Part shown: positions 29,995 to 39,259 of the stretch, in pieces
How the letters are laid out: the number at the start of each line of letters is the position of its first letter
Numbering within the stretch: position 1 is the first letter of the stretch
Origin: an uncultured Bacilli bacterium
GTDB taxonomy: Bacteria; Bacillota_I; Bacilli_A; RF39; UBA660
Direction: 5' to 3'
DNA length: 43,221 nucleotides
NCBI GenBank assembly: GCA_934182615.1
Contig: CAKPRO010000011.1
Span: 1-43,221 of the forward strand
Notes under the pieces: model-generated
What the model was told of the DNA's origin: nothing
Databases searched by the model: none
What the model saw: only the letters and a program-made list of their open reading frames with translations
Program-made: the position numbers and the translations under genes

Positions 29995-31236
29995 TTAATT
30001 ATTTTCTTTTAATAATTCAATAGCTTTTTGCATAGCTAAATCGTATTTAACAACTTCTAAAGATTCAAGTTCTTTCATAATATCTTCTTCAGTCATATTA
30101 TACATATCAGCCATCTTCTTAACTTCAGCTTTGGCATCTTTATCAGAAATAGTAATTTCTTCTGCTTTTACAATGGCTTCAAGTAAGTATCTATATGCTA
30201 CTCTCTTTTCAGCTTCTTTCTTCATATCTTTCATGATATCTTCTTTTTTAGCACCAGAGTATGCAAAATATAATTCTTCAGTAACGCCTTGCATCTTAAG
30301 TCTTTCAATAAAATTCTTATACATTCTGTTAGCTTCATCATCAATTATTTCTTCATCGATTTCAACCTTCATATTTTTTGATGCTTTTTCAAGTAAGTCT
30401 TCAATAAATTTATTGTCAGCTTCTCTTTCTTTTTGTGCTTTAATTTCTTCTTCAACTACTTTTTCTAATTCCTCTTTATTAGATACACCTTCCATATCTA
30501 AATCTTTAAAGAATTCTTCATCTAAATCAGGAATAACTCTCTTTTTAATATCATGAACAGTAACATTAAATACTACTTTTTGTCCTGCTAATTCTTTAGC
30601 CATATAGTCTTCTGGGAAAGTAAGTTCGATATCTTTAGATTCTTCTCTCTTCATTCCTACTACTCCTTCTTCAAATCCAGGAATAAATGAATGACTACCA
30701 AGTTCTAATGAATATCCTTCAGCACTTCCACCTTCAAATTCTTCATTATCTTTAAAGCCTTTGAAATCAATAACAACTGTATCTCCTTCTTCAGCTTTAC
30801 CATCTTTAGATACAAGTTCAGCATATCTATCTAGGATATGACCTACTTCATGATCTACTTCTTCTTTAGTTACTTTAACTTTATCTTTTTTAACTTTTAA
30901 TCCTTTATATTCTCCAAGAGTTACTTCTGGATTTAAGATAAATGTCATATTAACTTCAAATCCTTCATCATCAGCTTTTACTATTTCTAATTTAGGTTCT
31001 ACTACTGGGATTAATTTTTCAGTAATAATTACTTCGCTGTATTTCTTTTGTACTAAGTCTTCCATAGCCTCACTAATGATGTCTCCAGTACCATATTTCT
31101 TTTCAAAAACATTTCTAGGTACTTTTCCTTCTCTAAAGCCATCAACTTTTACTTTTTTAACTAGTTTGTTGAATGCTTTATCTTTTGCCTCTTTCCATTC
31201 TTCTCCATTTACTTTATAGTTAACTTGTTTTTTCAT
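29995..31236 (-). CDS. tig: trigger factor
   Basis: Ribosome-associated chaperone and prolyl isomerase. The N-domain ribosome-binding signature GFREGKVPR is at about residues 34-42, the FKBP-like PPIase domain at about 145-230 (GDTVVIDFKGF, LGSHSFIPGFEEGVVG), then the helical C-domain. The segment before the signature is about 15-20 residues shorter than usual. AGGAGG precedes the ATG, so the short N terminus seems genuine. It is followed by uppP. Confidence 0.95.
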   Translation of the reverse strand: MKKQVNYKVNGEEWKEAKDKAFNKLVKKVKVDGFREGKVPRNVFEKKYGTGDIISEAMEDLVQKKYSEVIITEKLIPVVEPKLEIVKADDEGFEVNMTFILNPEVTLGEYKGLKVKKDKVKVTKEEVDHEVGHILDRYAELVSKDGKAEEGDTVVIDFKGFKDNEEFEGGSAEGYSLELGSHSFIPGFEEGVVGMKREESKDIELTFPEDYMAKELAGQKVVFNVTVHDIKKRVIPDLDEEFFKDLDMEGVSNKEELEKVVEEEIKAQKEREADNKFIEDLLEKASKNMKVEIDEEIIDDEANRMYKNFIERLKMQGVTEELYFAYSGAKKEDIMKDMKKEAEKRVAYRYLLEAIVKAEEITISDKDAKAEVKKMADMYNMTEEDIMKELESLEVVKYDLAMQKAIELLKENN

Positions 31237-31248
31237 ATATATTACCTC

Positions 31249-31716
31249 CTAACAAATTGCAACTATTTCTACTTCATATTCTCCATTAGGAGAACTTACT
31301 TTTCTAACTTCTCCTACCTTAGCGGACATTATTGCTTTAGCAATTGGACTCTCATTAGAGATTTTATTATTAGATGGATCTGCTTCTTTAGAGCCAACAA
31401 TTCTATATTCTTCTATTTCATCATCATCTACATATTTAATTTTAACAGTAGTTCCAAGAGATACTTTGTCAGTTTCTCCCTTCTCTATGATATGAGCATT
31501 CTCCATAATTTTCTCTAATTCTTGTATTCTACCTTCTACTTGTGCTTGCTCTGCTCTAGCAGCATCATAGTCAGCATTCTCAGATAAGTCTCCAAGTGCT
31601 CTAGCTTCTTTTAAAGCCTTAATTACTTCAGGTCTTTTAACATTTTTTAATTCATTTAATTCTTCTTCTAACTCAAGGAAGCCCTCGTCAGTTAGATATA
31701 CTTTATTATCTTTCAT
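31249..31716 (-). CDS. greA: transcription elongation factor GreA
   Basis: It stimulates cleavage of backtracked RNA by RNA polymerase. The N-terminal coiled coil has LTDEGFLELEEELNELK and the acidic tip ARALGDLSENADYDAARAEQ. The C-terminal domain has SPIAKAIMSAKVGEV. Start ATG 31716 with GAGGTGAT; the frame is open for 25 more codons upstream without support. 155 residues, normal. It follows the trmR-yrrN-trhP genes as in B. subtilis. Confidence 0.96.
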   Translation of the reverse strand: MKDNKVYLTDEGFLELEEELNELKNVKRPEVIKALKEARALGDLSENADYDAARAEQAQVEGRIQELEKIMENAHIIEKGETDKVSLGTTVKIKYVDDDEIEEYRIVGSKEADPSNNKISNESPIAKAIMSAKVGEVRKVSSPNGEYEVEIVAIC

Positions 31717-31823
31717 TTTATTTATCACCTCAATTAATTTTTTGTTTTCATTACAATTCACAATTGTACTAGATTTTAATCTTTTTGTCAATAGTTTTTG
31801 TGCTTTAATATTATATTCTAATA

Positions 31824-33026
31824 CTAACTAATTTTTACTCTTATCATATCATTTTTATATACTTTTTTATCTAATTTAAACTTAAGTATTTCTTCAGGAT
31901 GTCTAGCAGCCTCTACTACTTCACCATCTTCGTTATATATATCTGGTATTGTAAAAGAAAATGTCTCTATATTAGGTCCAAATACTTCTACTTCTATTCC
32001 TTTTTCAAAATAATTTCTCTCAGTAATAGTAACCATCTTATTTTCTTCGTCATAATCAAGTACGATACCTAAAAAGTCTTGATTAGAAGCTTCATTTCTA
32101 CCTAAATAGTATTGTTCGTTTACTGTAGGTAATTTATCCCAGAACTGAACGACTGCTTCTCTATTAGCAACACGCTCTAATACTTTGGTATAATAATTTA
32201 ATTTATCGTCTGTTAATTTATTAGCATAATAATCATCTATTATTCCTCTATAAGTATTAATAACAGTAGCAACATAATAGTTACTTCTCATTCTACCTTC
32301 TACTTTTAAACTAACAATACCGGTATCAATCATTTCTTTAATTTTACTAGCCATCATTAAGTCTTTAGAAGAAGCTGTAAATAAAGTATCACTCTTTATT
32401 TCATTATCATCTTTATCAAATAAAGGCATTTCCCATCTACATATTTGGGCGCATCCTCCACGATTAGCATCTCTATTAGTAAAATAATTAGATAATACAC
32501 ATCTACCTGAATAAGAAGAACACATAGCCCCATGAACAAAGCATTCTATTTCCATACCAGTTCTATCTATTATTTCTTTTATTTCATCTTTAGATAACTC
32601 TCTAGCAAGTACTACTCTAGTAGCACCAGCCTCTTTCCAGAACTCTACTGCTTCATAGTTTAAAGTAGAAGCTTGCGTAGATATATGTATTTCTAAATCA
32701 ATATTATTTTCTTTTACAACATCTATAACTAATGGATCACTAACTATAATAGCATCTACTTTGGCCTTAGCTAATTCTTTTAAGTATTCTGTAATACCAT
32801 TTATATCTTCATTATGAAAAACAATATTTACGGTTACATATGCTTTCTTACCAAGGTTATGAGCGTAACTACATGCTTCATTAATTTCTTCAATACTAAA
32901 GTTTTTAGCATTAGCTCTAAGTGAGAAATCTCTTCCCCCGATATAGCAGGCATCTGCTCCATAAAGATAAGCAAACTTTAACTTCTCTAAGTTGCCCGCA
33001 GGAGCAAGTAATTCTATCTTATTCAT
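31824..33026 (-). CDS. trhP: U32 family tRNA U34 hydroxylase subunit (TrhP/YrrO)
   Basis: Peptidase U32 family protein of about 400 residues: ELLAPAGNLEKLKFAYLYGADACYIGG at the start, ECFVHGAMCSSYSGRCVLSNYF, then GGCAQICRWEM with the conserved Cys set (C-x6-C and C-x3-C) and SLKVEGRMRSNYYVA. In E. coli and B. subtilis these proteins make 5-hydroxyuridine at tRNA position 34. The next step, methylation, is done by the TrmR encoded two genes upstream. Start ATG 33026 with AGGGGTGG. It overlaps the yrrN-like gene. Confidence 0.88.
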   Translation of the reverse strand: MNKIELLAPAGNLEKLKFAYLYGADACYIGGRDFSLRANAKNFSIEEINEACSYAHNLGKKAYVTVNIVFHNEDINGITEYLKELAKAKVDAIIVSDPLVIDVVKENNIDLEIHISTQASTLNYEAVEFWKEAGATRVVLARELSKDEIKEIIDRTGMEIECFVHGAMCSSYSGRCVLSNYFTNRDANRGGCAQICRWEMPLFDKDDNEIKSDTLFTASSKDLMMASKIKEMIDTGIVSLKVEGRMRSNYYVATVINTYRGIIDDYYANKLTDDKLNYYTKVLERVANREAVVQFWDKLPTVNEQYYLGRNEASNQDFLGIVLDYDEENKMVTITERNYFEKGIEVEVFGPNIETFSFTIPDIYNEDGEVVEAARHPEEILKFKLDKKVYKNDMIRVKIS

Positions 33027-33834
33027 TATTACCACCCCTTAACTTATATATTGTCTTCTTATCAAAGAATCCTGTATAAGTATTATCCATATGTTCTTTA
33101 TTTAAATATTTATCAATAATATCCATATCATTATTATAAGATAAATCAATAATTAAATTATCTATATTACTTAACTTATCTATTTCATTAATCATATTAA
33201 CTAAAGGACTATATATAATAGTACCATAACTATGTTCTATAACCATATACTTCATATTATCATTATATATATAATATCTATCACTATTATTTTCTTTATC
33301 TATATATTTAAAATAATTAGTAATAAGACTTCTTCTTGAATAAAAGATAGGTAAATATCCATATACTGTATAAAATATATTCATACCAGTATTACTTTTA
33401 ATATTTAATACTTCATTATAAGTAATATCATTAGTTACTATACTACCAGTAATACCTCTCTTCTTATAAAATAAATGACTATTAATACTAGCATTTAAGT
33501 GTTCCATACTTAGTATTAATTCTTTATTAATATTCATTTTCTTTATAATATTAAATACTCCTAAGTCATAAAAAATAATACCATCAATATTAGAATTATT
33601 AATTTTATTAATAACCTCTCTTACTACATCCAAATCATTATTATGTATCATTTTATTTATAATAACATATACCTTTTTATCAGTATTATTCTTAATATTT
33701 ATAATACTATCTATATCTAGTTCTAAAGGATATATTGATAATGATTTAATACCTAATATAATACCTTTTATATCTTTATTTAATATTTTATCTATATCTT
33801 CCTTATTACCAGGAATAACTACTAAATTATTCAT
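33019..33834 (-). CDS. YrrN-like U32 family protein without the Cys cluster
   Basis: This 271-residue protein shows weak similarity to the first 250 residues of U32 proteins (IDGIIFYDLGVFNIIKKMNINKELILSMEHLNASIN) but has none of the conserved cysteines. Its position between trmR and trhP matches yrrN of B. subtilis, which acts with yrrO in U34 hydroxylation. It is probably a non-catalytic partner. Start ATG 33834 with AAGGAG. It overlaps both neighbours by a few codons, indicating coupled translation. Confidence 0.7.
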   Translation of the reverse strand: MNNLVVIPGNKEDIDKILNKDIKGIILGIKSLSIYPLELDIDSIINIKNNTDKKVYVIINKMIHNNDLDVVREVINKINNSNIDGIIFYDLGVFNIIKKMNINKELILSMEHLNASINSHLFYKKRGITGSIVTNDITYNEVLNIKSNTGMNIFYTVYGYLPIFYSRRSLITNYFKYIDKENNSDRYYIYNDNMKYMVIEHSYGTIIYSPLVNMINEIDKLSNIDNLIIDLSYNNDMDIIDKYLNKEHMDNTYTGFFDKKTIYKLRGGNNE

Positions 33835-34408
33835 AATCACTTCTCCTTTTAGATATAGCTATTTTATCTCCTACTGGGATATATTCTGTTGCAAATTCTT
33901 CATTATTATCAAGAAAAGAAATAAAATCTTTAATTTTATTTACAATACCTTTTTGATTCTTAGTCTTAACTAAATTTGGATCTTCAACCAAACCATGAAA
34001 AGATAAATTATCGGTAATAATAGTTCCCCCTTTTACTAAATTATTTTTATATTTTTCAAAGAAGAAAGTATTCTTACCCTTAGCAGCATCAATAAATATT
34101 AAATCATACATACCAGTAATATCAGTATCAACAGCATCTCCATAGATAATATTTATTTGATTATCTAAGTTATATTTTTTGATATTGGCGACCGCTAAAT
34201 CATATCTATCTTTATCTCTTTCAATTGTAGTCACTTTAATATCACTACTAATGCTAGCCATCATTATTGAAGAGTACCCAATGGCTGCTCCTATCTCAAG
34301 TATATTTTTTATATTATTTTCTTTAATATAATTAATTAAATATAATATACCATCTTTTTGCATTATTGGTATATTATTTATTTTTGCATATTCTTCTAAT
34401 TCTTTCAT
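33827..34408 (-). CDS. trmR: tRNA 5-hydroxyuridine methyltransferase TrmR
   Basis: SAM-dependent O-methyltransferase of the class I fold (PF01596): ILEIGAAIGYSSIMMA (SAM-binding motif), TTIERDKDRYDLA, YDLIFIDAAKGKN and GGTIITDNLSFHG. In B. subtilis YrrM/TrmR methylates ho5U34 to mo5U34. First gene of trmR-yrrN-trhP-greA. AAGGTG precedes the ATG. Confidence 0.88.
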   Translation of the reverse strand: MKELEEYAKINNIPIMQKDGILYLINYIKENNIKNILEIGAAIGYSSIMMASISSDIKVTTIERDKDRYDLAVANIKKYNLDNQINIIYGDAVDTDITGMYDLIFIDAAKGKNTFFFEKYKNNLVKGGTIITDNLSFHGLVEDPNLVKTKNQKGIVNKIKDFISFLDNNEEFATEYIPVGDKIAISKRRSDYE

Positions 34409-34468
34409 ATTACACCTTTTTTCTAAATTATATTATATATTAAATATTATTATTTAGCAATAACTTAA

Positions 34469-34495
34469 TTAAAAGAAGAATATTAGTTATTCTCC
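34469..34495 (-). terminator. terminator of the 34483 gene
   Basis: Minus-strand stem GGAGAATA / TATTCTTC (8 bp with one G-T pair, 5-base loop) followed by TTTTAATT. It includes the stop codon. Confidence 0.7.
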
Positions 34496-34917
34496 TTTTT
34501 TCTCTTTCGCATTTTTCTAATTGCGGCAATTTGTTCATAGTTATTTGGACTTTTATCATAATATTCTTCTGGATGAAGATTGTATTTCATTCCCATCTCA
34601 TAATTATATTGTAATAAATATCCTTCAACCATGAAGCCTTTTTGGAACTTCTTTTCAGACCAATGTGAATCTATTTTAATAGTTCTTATTTGCTTATGTT
34701 CTATTCCTATACCACCATTTACATAATATTCTTCTACTTGGGAATTATTTATATGTAAAAATTTTATAAGTGGTTTATTTTCAATGCTAAGACATAAACC
34801 ATATTCTTTAGATAAAAATAAATTATATATATGTACATCATCACTGGTATCGGTTATTTCAATATAATCGCAAAGTTTCATACTTTTTACTCCATCCATG
34901 TCAAATGAATAATTCAT
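34483..34917 (-). CDS. hypothetical protein (144 aa)
   Basis: Beta-rich soluble protein (CDYIEITDTSDDVHIYNLFLSKEYGLCLSIENKPLI) with a basic C terminus (RKMRKRKKENN). No family recognised. The ATG at 34917 has GAGGAG 8 bases upstream. Perfect consensus promoter at 34945-34973. Single-gene unit. Confidence 0.65.
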   Translation of the reverse strand: MNYSFDMDGVKSMKLCDYIEITDTSDDVHIYNLFLSKEYGLCLSIENKPLIKFLHINNSQVEEYYVNGGIGIEHKQIRTIKIDSHWSEKKFQKGFMVEGYLLQYNYEMGMKYNLHPEEYYDKSPNNYEQIAAIRKMRKRKKENN

Positions 34918-34944
34918 AATATTATCTCCTCTCAAAGTACAAGT

Positions 34945-34973
34945 ATTATAACAAATATATTAGTAGTTGTCAA
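34945..34973 (-). promoter_or_regulatory. consensus promoter of the 34483 gene
   Basis: TTGACA (34968-34973) and TATAAT (34945-34950), 17-base spacer. Confidence 0.85.
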
Positions 34974-35186
34974 ATACCACTAGTCAAAAAAATTATATGC
35001 CGCTTTAATTATATTAGTAAAATATTTTTTTAGACTATTTTTATCTATTTTTTTATTCTGATATTAATATTTTGACACAACAATAATCTATTGATATTAT
35101 ATCATGCTTTGTATTACTTTACTATATTAGATTAATATTTTCTATATCAATTTTATTTAATAGTATATAGTGAAAATATGTATTAT
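34974..35186. other. AT-rich intergenic stretch
   Basis: Between two divergent promoters, with no ORF with a ribosome binding site, no strong hairpin and no repeat that I can see. It only separates the 34483 and 35247 transcription units. Confidence 0.5.
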
Positions 35187-35215
35187 TTGACATTTATCTT
35201 TATTTGTAGTACTAT
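35187..35215 (+). promoter_or_regulatory. promoter of the 35247 gene
   Basis: TTGACA (35187-35192) and TACTAT (35210-35215), 17-base spacer. Confidence 0.75.
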
Positions 35216-35246
35216 ACTTAACATCTTTTGAAAGGGGGATACTTTA

Positions 35247-35594
35247 ATGAAATTAGAAAGAAATGACGAGACTTACCAAATTGTTGATAAAACAATTGAA
35301 GAACTTAATAAGGATTTAGAAGAAATTGACCTAAAGTTAGGTATATTAAGATTTAGTCAAAAGGTAAGAGGTATAAGTGCTACATTTGTTACAAGCTGTG
35401 CTGCATTAAATACTTTCTTTTACGTTAAAAACAATCAAATTACTAATGCTATTGTTGCTCTTCTATTTGTCTTTTTGGCTTCTATAGATATTAGGAAAAG
35501 TAAGATTAATGATCAACTAATGGATGAACTATATGAGCAAAAAGATTTACTTAATGAAGCAAAAGATACGAAAATAAAAAAATTAACAAGATAG
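35247..35594 (+). CDS. hypothetical two-helix membrane protein (115 aa)
   Basis: Charged N-terminal helix (residues 1-40), a hydrophobic hairpin (GISATFVTSCAALNTFFYV and AIVALLFVFLASIDI), and a charged C-terminal helix. No family recognised. Same topology as the 27388 protein. AAAGGGGG precedes the ATG. Own promoter and terminator. Confidence 0.65.
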   Translation: MKLERNDETYQIVDKTIEELNKDLEEIDLKLGILRFSQKVRGISATFVTSCAALNTFFYVKNNQITNAIVALLFVFLASIDIRKSKINDQLMDELYEQKDLLNEAKDTKIKKLTR

Positions 35595-35614
35595 AATTTC
35601 TATCCTGTTTTTTT
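35585..35614 (+). terminator. terminator of the 35247 gene
   Basis: Stem AACAAGATAG / CTATCCTGTT (one internal mismatch on plus, a G-T pair on minus) followed by seven T. It lies between convergent genes and may act for both. Confidence 0.75.
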
Positions 35615-38222
35615 ATACGCCTATATCTCCCCTTAATTTTTTTAATATACATTTCCTAATAAAATCAACTGGTATAATAGATATAGATATTAAGAATATA
35701 ATAATTAGTTCTTTAATATTAATCATTGTTGTACCAAAGATATTAATACCCGAATAAACAATAAATCCTTGTATCAATATAATAAATATAACAATAAAGA
35801 TAAATGGTTTATTTTCTAAGATATGGTTAAATATATTTAATCTATGAGTACGAGCATTAAATAAATTATTAACCGCTAGAAAGATAAATAATGTAAAGAA
35901 AGCTGTCATAAAATGTTCTTTATTAACAAACATACTCTTAATAATTGGTAATTTTAAAAATAATATAGATACTCCTAGTAAATAGATACTAGATATAATA
36001 ATTTCATTAAACATATATCTATTAATAATAGATTCGTCTCTCTTCTTAGGTTCTTCCATCATATATTCCTTTTTAGGTACTTCATAAGAAAAGGCAAGAC
36101 CTGCTAGTGTATCCATAACCATATTAATCCATAACATTTGAATAACAGTAATAGGACTTGGTACTCCTATAAAAGGACCAATAAGAGCTAAACTAGTAGC
36201 GGCTAAATTAATGGTAAGTTGAAAGATAATAAATTTTCTTATATTTTTAAAAGTAGTTCTACCATATAAAATAGCCTTAGATATTGATAAAATATTATCG
36301 TCAGTAATAACAATATCCGAAGCCTCTTTAGCTACCTCTGTTCCACTACCCATAGCAAATGATACATCAGCCTTCTTTAAAGCAATTGAATCATTTACTC
36401 CATCTCCTGTCATACCAGTAACTAGGTTTAACTCCTTAGCAAGAGTAACTAGTCTTTTTTTATCTTCTGGTAAAGCTCTAGCTACTACTCTTAATCTTGG
36501 TATTAATTTCTTTACTTCTTCATTACTTAATTTATTAAGTTCATTTGATGTAATAGAAACTTCCCCATCATTATCTATAATACCAACTTCTTTAGCAATA
36601 GATACTCCTGTAGATAAAGAGTCTCCTGTTACCATAACAATATTAATACCAGCATTCTTAATTAACTTTACAGAATCTACGGCTTCTTCTCTTATTTCGT
36701 CTTTAATAAAGATAATACCAACTAATATATTTCTTCTAATACTATCTACTGGATAAATACTTTCTGATATTGCTAAAGCAATTGCTCTAAGACCATTATT
36801 TGTTTCATTATTAATATAATTATTTAGTCTATCTTTATCTAACACTTTTACTTTACCATTTTCATCTAAGTAATTAGAAGTATATTTAAGTACCTTATCA
36901 GGAGCTCCTTTAATTAATTTAATCTTTTTATTATCCTTTTCTATTATACTAGTAGAATATTTATTCTTACTATTAAATAATACTTTATCAATAATCTTTA
37001 TCTTATCGTCTTTATATTTACTAGCAAATCTAAGTAGTGCCTTATCAGTAATATTACCTCCTATTACATTACCAGAAGACTTATCATACTCACTTTCATT
37101 ATTATAAATAAGAGAATCTTCTAATAACCTTTGATAAGTATCACTAAGTTCTAATTTAGAATTATATTCATTTAAATTACCAAGTAATACTTTTACTACT
37201 TCCATTTTTCCTTTAGTAATAGTACCTGTCTTATCAGTAAATAAAATATTAAGTGAACCTGCTGTTTCAATACCAACCATTTTTCTAACTAAAACATTAT
37301 CTTTAAGCATCTTCTTACTATTCGTAGATAATACTAAAGTAATCATCATTGGTAATCCTTCCGGTACTGACATTACTAGTACAGATACTGCTAGTGTCAT
37401 AGCTTCTAATAAATAACCAATAAAAGTATTAAAAGATATTTTACTTATAATAGCAAAGTTAAAATTATTTAAAATAAATATCTTAGAAAATAAATATGAT
37501 ATGGCTATCATAGTAGCGGCAACATAACCTATTCTACTAATAATCTTTGCTAAATTAGTAAGTCTTATTTTTAATGGTGAATCTTCTTCTTTTTCAACTA
37601 AAGACTTAGCCATCTTACCATACAAGGTATCCATGCCTACTTTAGTAACTACCCCACTAGCGGCTCCATCATATATTGTAGTTCCACGGTATATTTTATT
37701 GATATCAATTGGTTTATTAATGTCATTTGCTTTCTCTTTATATACTTCTTTTGCTTCACCATTTAATGACGATTCATCTACCGATAACTTACCACTAATA
37801 ATAGTAATATCCGCAGGTACTTTGTCTCCACTACTAAGTAGTACTATATCACCTACGACAATATCGTCAATTGGTATTTCAGTAATATTACCATTTCTTT
37901 TTACTTTGATATTAATTTTACTTGATTCTTCTTGCATTCTTTGAAAAGCTTTATTTGATCCATATTCACTAACAGCCGATATTAATGATGCTACTAATAT
38001 AGCTACTACTATACCTATTGTTTCAAAGTAATCAAAATCTTTAAATAAAAATATTACTTTAATAAATAAGGCTATTAATAGTATTTTAATAATAGGATCT
38101 CCTAAAGTTTCTATAAATAAACTAATAAAGGTACTTTTATTTTTACCATCAATACTATTACTACCATATTTATTTCTTGATTCATTTACTTCTTTATTAG
38201 TTAAACCATTACTATTTAGCAT
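35613..38222 (-). CDS. P2-type cation-transporting ATPase (Ca-ATPase-like)
   Basis: This 869-residue P-type ATPase has an N-terminal cytoplasmic segment, an actuator domain with LNGEAKEV (family TGES equivalent), TM4 motif VPEGLP (286-291) typical of P2 Ca/Mn pumps, phosphorylation motif D330-KTGT, KGAPDKVL in the nucleotide domain and TGDGVNDSIALKKADVSFAMG. About ten membrane helices including C-terminal ones. PEGLP rather than PEGLA suggests a PMCA/P2B-like Ca pump; Mn or Na/K-type transport cannot be excluded. AGGAGG precedes the ATG. Single gene. Confidence 0.92.
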   Translation of the reverse strand: MLNSNGLTNKEVNESRNKYGSNSIDGKNKSTFISLFIETLGDPIIKILLIALFIKVIFLFKDFDYFETIGIVVAILVASLISAVSEYGSNKAFQRMQEESSKINIKVKRNGNITEIPIDDIVVGDIVLLSSGDKVPADITIISGKLSVDESSLNGEAKEVYKEKANDINKPIDINKIYRGTTIYDGAASGVVTKVGMDTLYGKMAKSLVEKEEDSPLKIRLTNLAKIISRIGYVAATMIAISYLFSKIFILNNFNFAIISKISFNTFIGYLLEAMTLAVSVLVMSVPEGLPMMITLVLSTNSKKMLKDNVLVRKMVGIETAGSLNILFTDKTGTITKGKMEVVKVLLGNLNEYNSKLELSDTYQRLLEDSLIYNNESEYDKSSGNVIGGNITDKALLRFASKYKDDKIKIIDKVLFNSKNKYSTSIIEKDNKKIKLIKGAPDKVLKYTSNYLDENGKVKVLDKDRLNNYINNETNNGLRAIALAISESIYPVDSIRRNILVGIIFIKDEIREEAVDSVKLIKNAGINIVMVTGDSLSTGVSIAKEVGIIDNDGEVSITSNELNKLSNEEVKKLIPRLRVVARALPEDKKRLVTLAKELNLVTGMTGDGVNDSIALKKADVSFAMGSGTEVAKEASDIVITDDNILSISKAILYGRTTFKNIRKFIIFQLTINLAATSLALIGPFIGVPSPITVIQMLWINMVMDTLAGLAFSYEVPKKEYMMEEPKKRDESIINRYMFNEIIISSIYLLGVSILFLKLPIIKSMFVNKEHFMTAFFTLFIFLAVNNLFNARTHRLNIFNHILENKPFIFIVIFIILIQGFIVYSGINIFGTTMINIKELIIIFLISISIIPVDFIRKCILKKLRGDIGV

Positions 38223-38285
38223 AAGATTCCTCCTATGTTAAATAGTACTAACTATTAAATTAATTTAGAATAAATATAAATAGAC

Positions 38286-38307
38286 AAAAAAAGACTATTT
38301 CTAGTCT
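38286..38307 (-). terminator. terminator of rnhB
   Basis: Minus-strand stem AGACTA / TAGTCT (loop GAAA) followed by TTTTTT. It overlaps the end of rnhB. Confidence 0.75.
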
Positions 38308-38918
38308 AATACTTTATCTTTATAATCTGATACTGGTTTATAACTAAGGCGATGGTATTTAGTAATACCATATTCTTTGATAGCGGCAATATGTTTCTTA
38401 GTACCATATCCTTTATTATGGGCTAAATCATACATTGGATATATTTTATCTAAGTCATACATCATTTTATCTCTAGTAACTTTTGCTATTACTGAAGCTG
38501 CCGCTATAGAAATTGATTTAGCATCTCCCTTAATAATACTAGTAGTAGGAACATCTATATCTAGAGGCATAGCATCTATTAAGACATGGTCTAATTTAAT
38601 ACCAGTATTTCTTATTGCTTCTTTCATAGCAATCTTCGTAGCTTCATAGATATTTACTTCGTCTATTATTTTTTCGTCAATAATACCTATTCCGATAGCG
38701 ATAGCTTTTTCTTTAATTACTTTATAATATTCGTCTCTTTTTTTCTCAGATAATTTCTTTGAATCAGTAAGTCCTTCTAAAACAAAGTCTTTAGGAAGAA
38801 CAACGCATGCCGCTACTACACTGCCTATTAATGGGCCTCTTCCTACTTCGTCTACTCCTCCTATATATTCTAATCCTTTAGCATATAATTCTTTTTCATA
38901 CTTATATAAATCTTCCAT
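38301..38918 (-). CDS. rnhB: ribonuclease HII
   Basis: It removes RNA and single ribonucleotides from DNA duplexes. Active-site motif GGVDEVGRGPLIG with D23 and E24, third Asp in VLIDAMPL (D115), and the later D in MMYDLDKIYPMYD. KGYGTKKH is the usual C-terminal signature. 205 aa, normal. GGAAG precedes the ATG. It follows the 38923 hypothetical gene by 4 bases. Confidence 0.96.
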   Translation of the reverse strand: MEDLYKYEKELYAKGLEYIGGVDEVGRGPLIGSVVAACVVLPKDFVLEGLTDSKKLSEKKRDEYYKVIKEKAIAIGIGIIDEKIIDEVNIYEATKIAMKEAIRNTGIKLDHVLIDAMPLDIDVPTTSIIKGDAKSISIAAASVIAKVTRDKMMYDLDKIYPMYDLAHNKGYGTKKHIAAIKEYGITKYHRLSYKPVSDYKDKVLD

Positions 38919-38922
38919 AATT

Positions 38923-39186
38923 CTACTTCCATTTCTTAATAATATTATTTACTCTATTTTGCCTTTCAAAATTTCCCATTCCATTAATATTCTTTTGTAA
39001 GTTATCTATTCTCATACCAGGAGTTAAATTATTATTAGTAGTATGAGATGTTTCCATAGTATCTTTCTTGCCAAACATTTTATTCATAAACTTTCTTTCT
39101 CTTTCTCTACCTCTTTTAGCCACATCATTATGATTAGCAGTCCATGTTCGATCAAATACTTTACTTAAATCTTCTTGTCTATTCAT
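38923..39186 (-). CDS. hypothetical basic protein (87 aa)
   Basis: Small, highly charged, Asn-rich protein (DVAKRGRERERKFMNKMFGKKD, then NNNLTPGMRIDNLQKNI). No membrane segment, no family recognised. TTGGTGAT precedes the ATG. It lies directly upstream of rnhB with a 4-base gap, so it is probably cotranscribed. Confidence 0.65.
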   Translation of the reverse strand: MNRQEDLSKVFDRTWTANHNDVAKRGRERERKFMNKMFGKKDTMETSHTTNNNLTPGMRIDNLQKNINGMGNFERQNRVNNIIKKWK

Positions 39187-39210
39187 TTATATCACCAATC
39201 TAATTATACT

Positions 39211-39259
39211 ATAAAAATAAAAAGAAGAAAACTATTAATTAATATTTTAGTTTATCTTC
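39211..39259 (-). terminator. terminator of the 39252 gene
   Basis: Minus-strand stem GAAGATAAACT / AGTTTTCTTC (one bulge, 15-base loop) followed by TTTTATTTTTA. Confidence 0.6.
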
